DNA of 8,295 bases from Paenibacillus sp. UBA6285 (GCA_002438345.1 DJUJ01000160.1:8833-17127), one strand, 5' to 3'; positions 1 through 5,303 are shown, counted from the stretch's first letter. The notes: generated by a model not told the origin, from the sequence alone. Made by a program: numbers and translations.

Positions 1-787
1 CCAAAGCCTTCAATCGCTAGGTCTTGAGAAAGATAGCCAGTCGATGTCCTTTCAAATTGCAAAAGATGCTTACCGTAATGGCACAACACTTCTTTCGCTG
101 GGTGCTGTACCAGAGCTAAAGAATGGTAAAACCTACGTTCCACTATCTTTCTTCGAAAAAGTAATGAAGCTTGAAGTTGTCGCAGGCCCAACTGGAACCA
201 TCTCGATTAATTCCAAGGAACAAGGCAATGGAGAGACCTCTTCAGACACGATCAAGCAAGGATCAATCACTAGTATCTATAAGGGTGAAAAAAATGCTGA
301 AATCGGCCTCAACGGCTATGGTCATGGCGTTCGCCTGGGCATTTCTGATGAAACGGAAATCGTATCTGCTGATAATAAGAAGCTAACCTTCGCTGACCTG
401 CAGCTGGGCATGTCCATCGAGGTCGAGCACAGCATGGTCATGGCTATGAGCATGCCACCGTTGACGAGCGCGATCAAGATTGTTGTGAAAGAACAAGCTC
501 CCGAACAGCAAACCTTAGGAACGGCTGGCGTGATCGAAGAGGTTACTCCTTCGGATAACGGTTTGACCCGAGTTGTGATTAAAGGCGATAAACTCAGCGA
601 TACTTCTGTCGAGACGATTGTTCTGAACATCTCAGACACTACGTCTATTCTCGGCACGAAAGACAATCAGAAGATTGCCGCAAGTGAGCTGAAAAAAGGT
701 GACAAAGTGTATGCTTTCTACGGTCCGATGTTGACTAGAAGCTTGCCACCCATCGGTCAAGCAACCAAAATCGTCGTAGAAAACTAA
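1..787 (+). CDS. Stalk-domain (copper amine oxidase N-like) protein, 3' part, start outside the window
   Basis: The frame is open from base 2, upstream of the first internal ATG at 44, with no stop, so the true start lies before the window. The first ~60 visible residues end in a segment with NGKTYVPLSFF followed by a short beta-rich stretch. This matches the end of the copper amine oxidase N-terminal 'stalk' domain (PF07833 type), common in secreted or surface proteins of Paenibacillus; the signal peptide would be in the missing part. After an acidic/Ser-Thr linker come two related ~85-residue beta-rich units. Each starts with a G-x-(I/A)-x-x-I segment, has a T-x-I near the middle and a (L/A)-x-x-L-x-x-G-(M/D) step, and ends with PP(L/I)xxAxKIVV. 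The second unit ends the protein. No catalytic residues are evident, so the function is unknown, probably extracytoplasmic. The stop (785-787) is one base from the stop of the convergent gene. Confidence 0.8.
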   Translation, partial: QSLQSLGLEKDSQSMSFQIAKDAYRNGTTLLSLGAVPELKNGKTYVPLSFFEKVMKLEVVAGPTGTISINSKEQGNGETSSDTIKQGSITSIYKGEKNAEIGLNGYGHGVRLGISDETEIVSADNKKLTFADLQLGMSIEVEHSMVMAMSMPPLTSAIKIVVKEQAPEQQTLGTAGVIEEVTPSDNGLTRVVIKGDKLSDTSVETIVLNISDTTSILGTKDNQKIAASELKKGDKVYAFYGPMLTRSLPPIGQATKIVVEN

Positions 788-788
788 T

Positions 789-1646
789 CTACATGAAATC
801 GAAGAAATAACGGATGACATGAAAAAATACCGGTGAGGTGTAGGTCAAGCTATCGACACGGCTTAAATAGCTTTCTTTTAAAGCTACAAATTTATCGCCA
901 TCACCGATGAGCAAATCTCGCTTCAGCACGGAAACCGTTAAGCTACCCAAGAATCCGCTCAAACTGATCAGCATGCCTGACAGGAAACCGAAGGTCGGGT
1001 TGAGCGGCGTCAGGTAGGGATAGATCAGATATGAGGCCCCTGTCGTAACAACAAATGCACAAGCGAAACCTTCCCAAGTTAAATACGGATTGGCAGTGGG
1101 CACCACCTTCCTCTTTCCCACATAGAGTGACGCCAAATAGTGAACGACATCATTCAACTGAGTTAACACCACTAGAAACAATACAAGCCCAGCCCCATAC
1201 TCCGGTGTAGCAAATTGAAAGTAGGCTAAGTGACTAAGCCCAAAAACCATCAGCATTAGTCCCCATTGCGTTGAACTAACGCTGCGTAGAAATCCAACTG
1301 TTCCTTTATTGATCAATCTAGGGAGCGGTAGGAGCAAGAATACATAGACTGGGATAAAAACAATAAACATCCCATACCACTCGATATAAATCCAGTAGAA
1401 CTGTAGAGGAATGGATAAGTACGCCCACAGAAATAGTCTGCGGTCGGATTTTCGCGACTTTATCATGGAGAAATATTCTTTGAGTGCAAAGAAGGTCAGC
1501 ACCATTAGCGACAGTAGTGAGACGACTGGATTAAAAAGAGTAGCCAAACAAAAGATGAAAAGCATTCCCCACCAGGTTTTGATGCGGAAGCCGATACCTG
1601 TATAGTCTTTACTCGGCTGTAATCTGCCTATGACTACATACATCAA
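789..1646 (-). CDS. CdsA-like phosphatidate cytidylyltransferase family membrane protein
   Basis: A polytopic membrane protein with about seven or eight hydrophobic helices. It carries the early FRIKTWWGML segment seen in CdsA-like (YnbB-type) proteins and a C-terminal region aligning with the CdsA signature: SVLKRDLLIGD, then SRVDSLTYTSPVFFH. CdsA enzymes make CDP-diacylglycerol from CTP and phosphatidate in the membrane. Here the usual K-D pair after KRD is G-D, the HGG is replaced by K-E-S, and the D-R before (I/V)DS is S-R, so activity is uncertain. The given start is TTG (1644-1646), immediately followed by ATG (1641-1643). Neither has a Shine-Dalgarno sequence. The frame stays open to 1709 and encodes a further hydrophobic helix ending at this start, which the family normally has. 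The best upstream start is ATC at 1701-1703, behind a GGTGAT site. The usual partner genes (CDP-alcohol phosphatidyltransferase, acyltransferase) are not adjacent. Confidence 0.75.
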   Translation of the reverse strand: MMYVVIGRLQPSKDYTGIGFRIKTWWGMLFIFCLATLFNPVVSLLSLMVLTFFALKEYFSMIKSRKSDRRLFLWAYLSIPLQFYWIYIEWYGMFIVFIPVYVFLLLPLPRLINKGTVGFLRSVSSTQWGLMLMVFGLSHLAYFQFATPEYGAGLVLFLVVLTQLNDVVHYLASLYVGKRKVVPTANPYLTWEGFACAFVVTTGASYLIYPYLTPLNPTFGFLSGMLISLSGFLGSLTVSVLKRDLLIGDGDKFVALKESYLSRVDSLTYTSPVFFHVIRYFFDFM

Positions 1647-1708
1647 GTGAATGGCCGATAAGGCTGCAAAAATCAGGATTATCGTTAATAGAGAGCGGTC
1701 GATAGCTA

Positions 1709-1714
1709 ATCACC
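1709..1714 (-). promoter_or_regulatory. Ribosome binding site pointing to a non-standard start for the CdsA-like gene
   Basis: The minus strand reads GGTGAT followed by TAGCT and then ATC GAC CGC in the CdsA-like frame. The spacing suits an ATC (or former ATG) start at 1703, and translation from there restores an N-terminal membrane helix (residues DRSLLTIILIFAALSA). The same frame has a stop at 1710-1712, inside this site, so no longer start is possible. Confidence 0.45.
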
Positions 1715-1798
1715 AACTTGTCGTAGAGTGGATTCCATTAATGGGTTCATATGTTATTATGAAGGAAACGTTCAATCTTGATAAGGGGAAATTTGTAA

Positions 1799-2341
1799 AT
1801 GGCAGCTGATCAATCGGTCTTTATCTTGCTTACGAATACCGGAACGCTCTTCACGAAGCTTATTCAAGGCTATACGAAAGCACCTTATAATCATGCCTCG
1901 ATCTCCTTTAATCGGGAGCTTTCCGAGTTATATAGCTTTGGTAGGAAGCATCCGAGCAATCCTCTGAATGGCGGATTCGTGAAGGAGGATATTAAGACAG
2001 GCACTTTCAGCAAGTATCCAAATACGACGTGTGTTCTCTATGAACTTCAAGTAACGACCCGTGAGGTGGAGAAAATGGAGCGGGTCTTGCAAGTCTTTAT
2101 CCGAAGTCGCCAAAAATATCTCTATAATATTCTAGGCGTGATTGGCATCGCTCTGAAAGAACCTGTCGAATTCAGCAACTCTTACTTTTGTTCGCAATTT
2201 GTAGCGGAAATTCTGGAACGCTCCGGCATTAAGCTATGGAACAAGCTACCTGCGCTCGTTACGCCGGATGATTTTCGGCAAAGTGATCGGCTGCAATTGA
2301 TTTATCAAGGTAAATTAAGTGAGTACGAACCTGAATTCTAA
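1799..2341 (+). CDS. YycO/YiiX-type permuted papain-like (NlpC/P60 superfamily) hydrolase
   Basis: A 180-residue protein with the hallmarks of the circularly permuted NlpC/P60 group (YiiX/YycO, DUF830 type). An early YNHASISF segment carries the candidate catalytic histidine (His32). A late YFCSQFVAEIL segment carries the candidate nucleophile Cys131, in the order His then Cys expected for the permuted fold. Between them is a KYLYN(I/L)LG segment typical of the family. Members are thought to be cysteine peptidases, amidases or acyltransferases acting on cell-wall or lipid-linked substrates; the substrate here is unknown. There is no obvious signal peptide or membrane helix, so it is probably cytoplasmic or membrane-peripheral. 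The ATG at 1799 is preceded by AAGGGGA about 8 bases upstream. It is divergent from the CdsA-like gene and its stop is about 20 bp from the left end of the insertion element. Confidence 0.75.
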   Translation: MAADQSVFILLTNTGTLFTKLIQGYTKAPYNHASISFNRELSELYSFGRKHPSNPLNGGFVKEDIKTGTFSKYPNTTCVLYELQVTTREVEKMERVLQVFIRSRQKYLYNILGVIGIALKEPVEFSNSYFCSQFVAEILERSGIKLWNKLPALVTPDDFRQSDRLQLIYQGKLSEYEPEF

Positions 2342-2362
2342 TAAAAACCATTCATTATTCTT

Positions 2363-2378
2363 TGAGGGCGCTGAAAAA
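2363..2378 (+). repeat. Left terminal inverted repeat of the IS1182-family element
   Basis: The 16 bases TGAGGGCGCTGAAAAA match perfectly, inverted, the sequence at 2957-2972. Similarity stops immediately inward of the A-run. Confidence 0.85.
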
Positions 2379-2410
2379 CTTACATTTTTTCATAAATTAG
2401 ACCTAAATCA

Positions 2411-2459
2411 AAAAAAGTAGACTTTCCAGCCTTGTTAAAGATTGGATGTCTACTTTTTT
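2411..2459. terminator. Bidirectional hairpin terminator inside the left end of the insertion element
   Basis: A perfect 12-bp stem, AAAAAAGTAGAC (2411-2422) with GTCTACTTTTTT (2448-2459), around a 25-base loop. The stem is flanked by an A-run and a T-run, so it can act as a Rho-independent terminator on either strand: for the transposase gene from the right, and for transcripts leaving the YycO-like gene from the left. Confidence 0.7.
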
Positions 2460-2491
2460 AGCTCTATTCTTGTCCAGTGTCTTGGGGATTT

Positions 2492-2853
2492 TTAGTCCTG
2501 TAACTTTAATATTCGCTTTAGGTTCACTGCGAATATCGTCATTGCACCTTGTAATTGCATGCCAATTAGAACCGAGGATGTGGCTACATCATACCCGTGT
2601 CCATGTTTAAGTTCGCTGTTCTTCGCTTCAATTTTGTAACGTTCCTTCGTTTTCTCTTTAAAATAATCCGTTTCCTGGAACGCCATTTGTTCCGAGTGCT
2701 CTTTGGATTAATCGTCACCGAGTAGGTTTTGTTTTTTGACCCTTCTTTGTCTACCAATTCATTAATTTGACGCAGCATATTATCCTTTGGTACGACGATT
2801 TCTTACAAGCCCACATAAGGGCTCAGAACCAATTTTTGTTGTTTTTGAATCAT
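2492..2853 (-). pseudogene. IS1182-family transposase remnant (deletion, stop codon, frameshift)
   Basis: The start is the ATG at 2851-2853. The first codons read MIQKQQKLVLSPYVGL, then a TAA stop (2803-2805) where the family has a tyrosine, then EIVVPKDNMLRQINELVD. This is the normal N-terminus of an IS1182-type DDE transposase. Right after it (near 2748) the sequence jumps to KEGSKNKTYSVTINPKST, which belongs near the C-terminus, so several hundred central codons, including the bulk of the catalytic domain, are deleted. A frameshift near 2693-2694 (CG: two extra bases or one missing) then leads into EQMAFQETDYFKEK and the C-terminal helix ending NLKRILKLQD. With three separate lesions the gene is clearly dead. 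The encoded remnant is about 120 codons, compared with roughly 450-500 in intact relatives (family knowledge). Confidence 0.88.
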
Positions 2854-2897
2854 CCATTTTCACCCGTTTTTTTATGATATTTCAATTATACGTCAAA

Positions 2898-2941
2898 AAA
2901 GGTACAGCCTCCTCAATTTTATTGAGAAAAGATGTACCTTT
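2898..2941. repeat. Hairpin inside the right end of the insertion element
   Basis: AAAGGTACA (2898-2906) pairs with TGTACCTTT (2933-2941). A nested stem, CTCAAT (2912-2917) with ATTGAG (2921-2926), lies inside it. It is upstream of the transposase start, where insertion sequences often carry structures that block transcription or translation entering from outside; that role is inferred. Confidence 0.6.
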
Positions 2942-2956
2942 CTGATTAAAACAGAC

Positions 2957-2972
2957 TTTTTCAGCGCCCTCA
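2957..2972 (-). repeat. Right terminal inverted repeat of the IS1182-family element
   Basis: This is the exact reverse complement of 2363-2378. It directly abuts a 13-bp host hairpin starting at 2974. Confidence 0.85.
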
Positions 2973-2973
2973 T

Positions 2974-3011
2974 AGTAGCAGTAGAAGATTTTGATTTTTC
3001 TACTGTCTACT
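2974..3011. repeat. Long hairpin abutting the right end of the insertion element
   Basis: AGTAGCAGTAGAA (2974-2986) pairs with TTCTACTGTCTACT (2998-3011), giving 13 base pairs with a single bulged T at 3006 and an 11-base loop. No T-run follows on either strand, so it is not a typical terminator. A second, smaller hairpin (TTAAGC AAA GCTTAA, 3037-3051) lies further right. Confidence 0.55.
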
Positions 3012-3079
3012 GTGATGGGAGCATATCATTATTGCCTTAAGCAAAGCTTAAAGAATCTTATCGTGGGATCAAACAGAGA

Positions 3080-3445
3080 TTAAAACATACTCATAGCTAC
3101 CCCGATTCCGTAAGGAATCAGCCATAGAGCCCATACGATAATACTGAAGCGGTGAAAGCTCTGTTTGGATTTGTCTGAACCTTTCCATTTCACAACGATA
3201 GCCCAGACTGCATGGATGAGCATCAGTATTAAGGCGATAGCTCCAGTTATAGCATGAGCGGCGTTGCCTCCGGTTCCTTTAGCGATATCGCTCATTAAGA
3301 GCGTCCCAGTTGTATCGCAAATCAGACCCAAGATAAAGAAGAATAGATGTTTGTTTGTAAGCGTACCAGCTCGCTTCTCACCCCATACCCCGATGGTGTA
3401 AAAGACAAGCGCCAAATTAATAAATATAATTGCTGTTACCAGCAT
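3080..3445 (-). CDS. HsmA-family (TIGR03987-type) four-helix membrane protein
   Basis: A small integral membrane protein of 121 residues with four hydrophobic segments: an N-terminal helix ending FYTIGVWGEK, then FFFILGLICDTTGTLLM, then AITGAIALILMLIHAVWAIVV, and a final WALWLIPYGIGVAM. The G-(V/I)-W-x-E-(K/R) and GLxCDTTGT motifs, the short length and the C-terminal WLIPYxxG match the HsmA-like family. Its biochemical role is not established to my knowledge. The frame opens at 3460, but a GGGAGTG ribosome binding site (3452-3458) lies inside that longer frame and is correctly spaced for the ATG at 3443-3445. That start also gives the family's usual N-terminus, so I chose it. The gene is monocistronic, with a repeat-containing upstream region that may hold an operator. 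Confidence 0.78.
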   Translation of the reverse strand: MLVTAIIFINLALVFYTIGVWGEKRAGTLTNKHLFFFILGLICDTTGTLLMSDIAKGTGGNAAHAITGAIALILMLIHAVWAIVVKWKGSDKSKQSFHRFSIIVWALWLIPYGIGVAMSMF

Positions 3446-3451
3446 GATCAT

Positions 3452-3458
3452 CACTCCC
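3452..3458 (-). promoter_or_regulatory. Ribosome binding site deciding the HsmA-like start
   Basis: The minus strand reads GGGAGTG, with its GGAG core 8 bases before the ATG at 3445. It would lie within the coding sequence if the ATG at 3460 were used, and that longer start has no comparable site. Confidence 0.6.
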
Positions 3459-3484
3459 ATTTGAATTACTTTATTTGTTTGTTA

Positions 3485-3518
3485 TAACTTTGTGATATTT
3501 GTATCATACTAACTTTGT
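3485..3518. promoter_or_regulatory. Possible operator upstream of the HsmA-like gene (direct repeats plus dyad)
   Basis: TAACTTTGT occurs twice, at 3485-3493 and 3510-3518, 25 bp apart. Between and overlapping them is an inverted repeat, TGATA-TTTG-TATCA (3493-3506). The cluster lies 40-75 bp upstream of the HsmA-like start codon, where a promoter would be expected. I see no strong -35/-10 pair, so the operator reading is tentative. Confidence 0.3.
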
Positions 3519-3708
3519 ATGAACGGAGCGTGAACACAATAGGATTACGACACAGGAAAATCAATCCAAAAGCAAGCCTTATACTGTGCTTTTTATTCTG
3601 AATTTTTTTATGATGCACTTAAAAATAGATAGATATGCATGGTACTTTTGAGACACAAGAAAGAAGTGAAGCAAGCTTGGCGCGTCACGCATAGCATAGA
3701 TTTGAATG

Positions 3709-3737
3709 AAAAGCTTCTTTAACAGGGGGCTTTTTTT
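3709..3737 (+). terminator. Weak Rho-independent terminator-like hairpin
   Basis: AAAAGC (3709-3714) can pair with GCTTTT (3729-3734), and the T-run continues to 3737. The 6-bp stem with a 14-base loop is weak, and no plus-strand gene ends just upstream, so it may be the remains of a lost gene's terminator. Confidence 0.35.
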
Positions 3738-3765
3738 GCTTATCAAGGTGTGATCCTAAGTCAGC

Positions 3766-3791
3766 TTATCTCCGTCTAGAGGATGAGATAA
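3766..3791. repeat. Inverted repeat upstream of the repeat-protein promoter
   Basis: TTATCTC (3766-3772) and GAGATAA (3785-3791) form a perfect 7-bp dyad around 12 bases. It lies just upstream of the candidate promoter and could be a regulator site. Confidence 0.4.
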
Positions 3792-3798
3792 ATTCAGG

Positions 3799-3837
3799 TC
3801 AGAGTCTGATTACAGGAGACCCCCTGGGCTGTACAAT
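3799..3837 (+). promoter_or_regulatory. Candidate sigma-A promoter with a dyad touching the -35 box
   Basis: The -35 ATTACA (3809-3814) and -10 TACAAT (3832-3837) are separated by 17 bp, matching the consensus at four and five of six positions. The 11-base dyad TCAGA-G-TCTGA (3799-3809) abuts and overlaps the first base of the -35 box, as an operator might. The start codon is 26 bp beyond the -10, leaving a short leader that carries the ribosome binding site AAGGGGG (3851-3857). Confidence 0.5.
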
Positions 3838-3862
3838 TTAAGTAATTGAGAAGGGGGACGGG

Positions 3863-4435
3863 ATGGATATGAAATGGCATAAATATATCGCACGCTGGGC
3901 AGATTCTAGAGGACTAGATGGACGAGAAATTGATTATCAATGGCCATCTCCTTCATTTCCAGTCGTAAGCATTCGTAGCAATTTAGGTCGATACTCAGGT
4001 CAGGGGTATGGTCATGGAAGCAAACCACAAGTGAAGACGGCTGTTGGATTAATTGCCATTGGAGATATAGCTGTTGGTTTGATATCCATAGGTGCGGTAA
4101 GCGTCGGTGTACTGTCCGTGGGTGCAATATCACTGGGGATGTGGTTAGCCATCGGAGCGATAGCCATTAGCTGGCTTGGCTTCGCCGTGGGAGCGATTGC
4201 GATAGCTGGTGTGGCGGTGGGAGCGATCGCGATAGCTGAAAAAGCGTTGGGAGCAGTCGCCATAGGTGATACGGCGTTAGGGGCGGTAGCCATAGGGCGG
4301 ATCGCTGCGGGAGCGGTAGCCATTGGACAATGGGCATATGGTGTAATCGCAGTTGGGGAGCATGGTTTCGGGTTAATCCCCATCACAGGAGACGTGTGGA
4401 ATTGGTTTCAGCGGTTGTTTGGATCGGGGAGTTAA
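3863..4435 (+). CDS. Glycine-centred pentapeptide/decapeptide repeat protein, family not recognised
   Basis: A 190-residue protein in three parts. Residues 1-59 are polar, with a basic/aromatic start and a Gly/Tyr-rich stretch (YSGQGYGHG). Residues 60-174 are a very regular repeat of the form A/S-(V/L/I)-G-x-x. Glycine falls every fifth residue from 62 to 92. From 110 to 170, glycine is invariant every tenth residue, with Gly or Ala midway. A short irregular stretch (93-109) separates the two runs. Residues 175-190 form a Trp/Phe-rich tail (DVWNWFQRLFG). Best units read like ALGAVAIGDT. There is no signal peptide and no catalytic motif. Such periodicity suggests a solenoid (beta-helix-like) fold, though the Ala/Val/Ile/Gly-rich repeats could instead pack in a membrane. 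The start has AAGGGGG 5 bases upstream. The gene appears to be monocistronic, ending at a terminator. I do not assign a function. Confidence 0.7.
   Translation: MDMKWHKYIARWADSRGLDGREIDYQWPSPSFPVVSIRSNLGRYSGQGYGHGSKPQVKTAVGLIAIGDIAVGLISIGAVSVGVLSVGAISLGMWLAIGAIAISWLGFAVGAIAIAGVAVGAIAIAEKALGAVAIGDTALGAVAIGRIAAGAVAIGQWAYGVIAVGEHGFGLIPITGDVWNWFQRLFGSGS
4184..4363 (+). repeat. Six tandem 30-bp coding repeats
   Basis: Six consecutive 30-base units encode decapeptides starting at Ala108, 118, 128, 138, 148 and 158. The first two units differ at only two bases, both third codon positions, over their first 24 bases, which suggests a recent duplication. Later units have diverged at the DNA level, mostly at third codon positions, while keeping the Ala/Gly pattern. 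Confidence 0.7.
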
Positions 4436-4531
4436 ACAGACCTCCAGTCCTAAAGGCTGGTCTCACTTCCGGGATAGTTATAAAAAATATCTATCAAATA
4501 TAAATTTTTATGCGACTTTATACGCAATCAG

Positions 4532-4556
4532 GCTACTCTTTTGGGGTAGTTTTTTT
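4532..4556 (+). terminator. Rho-independent terminator of the repeat-protein gene
   Basis: CTACTC (4533-4538) pairs with GGGTAG (4544-4549), including one G-T pair, around a five-base loop. The stem runs straight into a seven-base T-run (4550-4556). It lies about 100 bp beyond the repeat-protein stop. Confidence 0.65.
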
Positions 4557-4584
4557 GTGTTTACTTTCATCTAATGTGTAGTTT

Positions 4585-5010
4585 TTATTTGGTAGATGTC
4601 TGAGCAGGAGTTAGGCGCTTTTGGTCTCGCAGCTCTGCAAGTAGACGTTTCATCCATTGCTGAATATTTCTAGTCTGCTGTGTTGCTAGGGTGGGGTGAG
4701 CAGAGTTCATATTGGAATCAAAAGCTTCTTTGGCAATTCCTATCGTCTGACTGACGCCATGGAGTGATGGATAGTGATCCGTAAACAGGGTTGCCCTGCT
4801 GGGGCAGCAGGCGGTAGTTCCAATATAGTGTCTGTGGAACTCTAGGCTATGCGATTTTAATAATTGTTGTGTGACTAGGTTCTGTTGTCCCCATTCCCTT
4901 ATTTCGGGGTGTTCATAAATGGGGGGATATCGTTCCTCATCTACGAGAATTACAAGAAAATTGGGTCTCTCTAAATAGCGTGATGATTCTGTAGCACTGC
5001 TCATGGGCAT
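4585..5010 (-). pseudogene. Sulfatase remnant: N-terminus fused in frame to the C-terminal tail
   Basis: Residues 16-101 match the N-terminus of the alkaline-phosphatase-superfamily sulfatases. A PNFLVILVDEERYPP segment supplies the first metal-binding acid (Asp24). The formylglycine motif C-C-P-S-R (68-72) follows, with Cys68 the residue that would be oxidised, then ATLFT and HYPSLHGVSQT. The glycine normally ending the signature (T-G) is Asp78. After DSNM (residue 101) the sequence changes to NSAHPTLATQQTRNIQQWMKR, which resembles the extreme C-terminal tail of such enzymes. Several hundred central residues, including the remaining metal ligands, are therefore missing. The total is 141 residues against roughly 450-500 in the family. 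The frame is intact, so a short product may still be made, but it cannot be an active sulfatase. The start at 5008-5010 has AAGGA 5 bases upstream; the ATG at 5014-5016 overlaps that site. Confidence 0.75.
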
Positions 5011-5016
5011 ACACAT

Positions 5017-5303
5017 CCTTTGTTAATTAGGTTGTTGCCTTAGGTTATGTGGGAAACCGTGGAAACAGTAGCACCCTTAGAAACTCCTTTTTCATACTTA
5101 TATTATAAAATTATCCATTTTGTAATATGACAGAAGTAATGACAACGCTCACTATAACCTGACAAGTCTTTTAATTATAATTAATCAGAAGTACGTTGAA
5201 TTTATATCATTTTCCATTTACGGCATAAAACGGAACCGATCTTTTTGTTGTATACAGGAGGGCGGTTCAACTATTTCGGCCCATTAATTCAAATACACTA
5301 GAG
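5017..5303. other. Gene-free divergent region between the sulfatase remnant and lemA
   Basis: AT-rich, with no gene. It holds a perfect 14-bp palindrome, TTAATTATAATTAA (5171-5184), containing a TATAAT (5176-5181) that lacks a matching -35 at normal spacing. A 6-bp dyad, GAACCG/CGGTTC (5233-5238, 5263-5268), brackets an AGGAGGG (5256-5262) with no usable start codon after it. The lemA promoter must lie here, but I cannot place it with confidence. Confidence 0.45.

Larger units (their letters stand above)
2363..2972. mobile_element. Internally deleted IS1182-family insertion sequence (610 bp)
   Basis: The element is bounded by matching inverted ends, TGAGGGCGCTGAAAAA at 2363-2378 and its reverse complement at 2957-2972. 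Inside each end is a strong hairpin (2411-2459 and 2898-2941). Between them is a minus-strand transposase remnant recognisable as IS1182 family by its N-terminal (MIQKQQKLVLSPY) and C-terminal (YKIEAKNSELKH) sequences. Full members of the family are about three times longer, so most of the transposase has been lost. The copy cannot move by itself but could still be a substrate for a related transposase. I see no target-site duplication in the flanks. Confidence 0.85.
3461..3862. other. Gene-free interval between the HsmA-like and repeat-protein genes
   Basis: No convincing gene. The left part holds the repeat cluster upstream of the HsmA-like gene. The middle (about 3600-3700) has only very short open frames without ribosome binding sites. 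At 3709-3737 a weak hairpin precedes a T-run. The right part holds two dyads and a sigma-A-like promoter for the repeat-protein gene, each listed separately. Confidence 0.6.

Noticed and set aside
322..666. Minus-strand open frame inside the stalk-domain gene
   Set aside because: It is Ser/Thr-rich antisense translation with no recognisable motif. The plus strand carries the stalk-domain sequence.
3635..3694. Tiny plus-strand frame reading MHGTFETQERSEASLARHA
   Set aside because: It has only 19 codons and no ribosome binding site. It could be the tail of a lost gene before the weak terminator, but nothing supports it as a gene.
4012..4386. Long minus-strand open frame rich in Pro-Met-Ala-Thr-Ala repeats
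   Set aside because: It is the antisense of the tandem coding repeat on the plus strand. The repeat DNA happens to lack stops in this frame, there is no ribosome binding site, and the plus-strand frame has the promoter, ribosome binding site and terminator.
4438..4463. Hairpin right after the repeat-protein stop as its terminator
   Set aside because: The stem is interrupted by a three-base bulge and no T-run follows. The hairpin at 4532-4556 is a much better terminator.
5232..5255. GGAACC followed by GTATAC, resembling an ECF sigma factor promoter
   Set aside because: The spacing between the two elements is 12 bp, shorter than the usual ~16, and the second element is not a good ECF -10.
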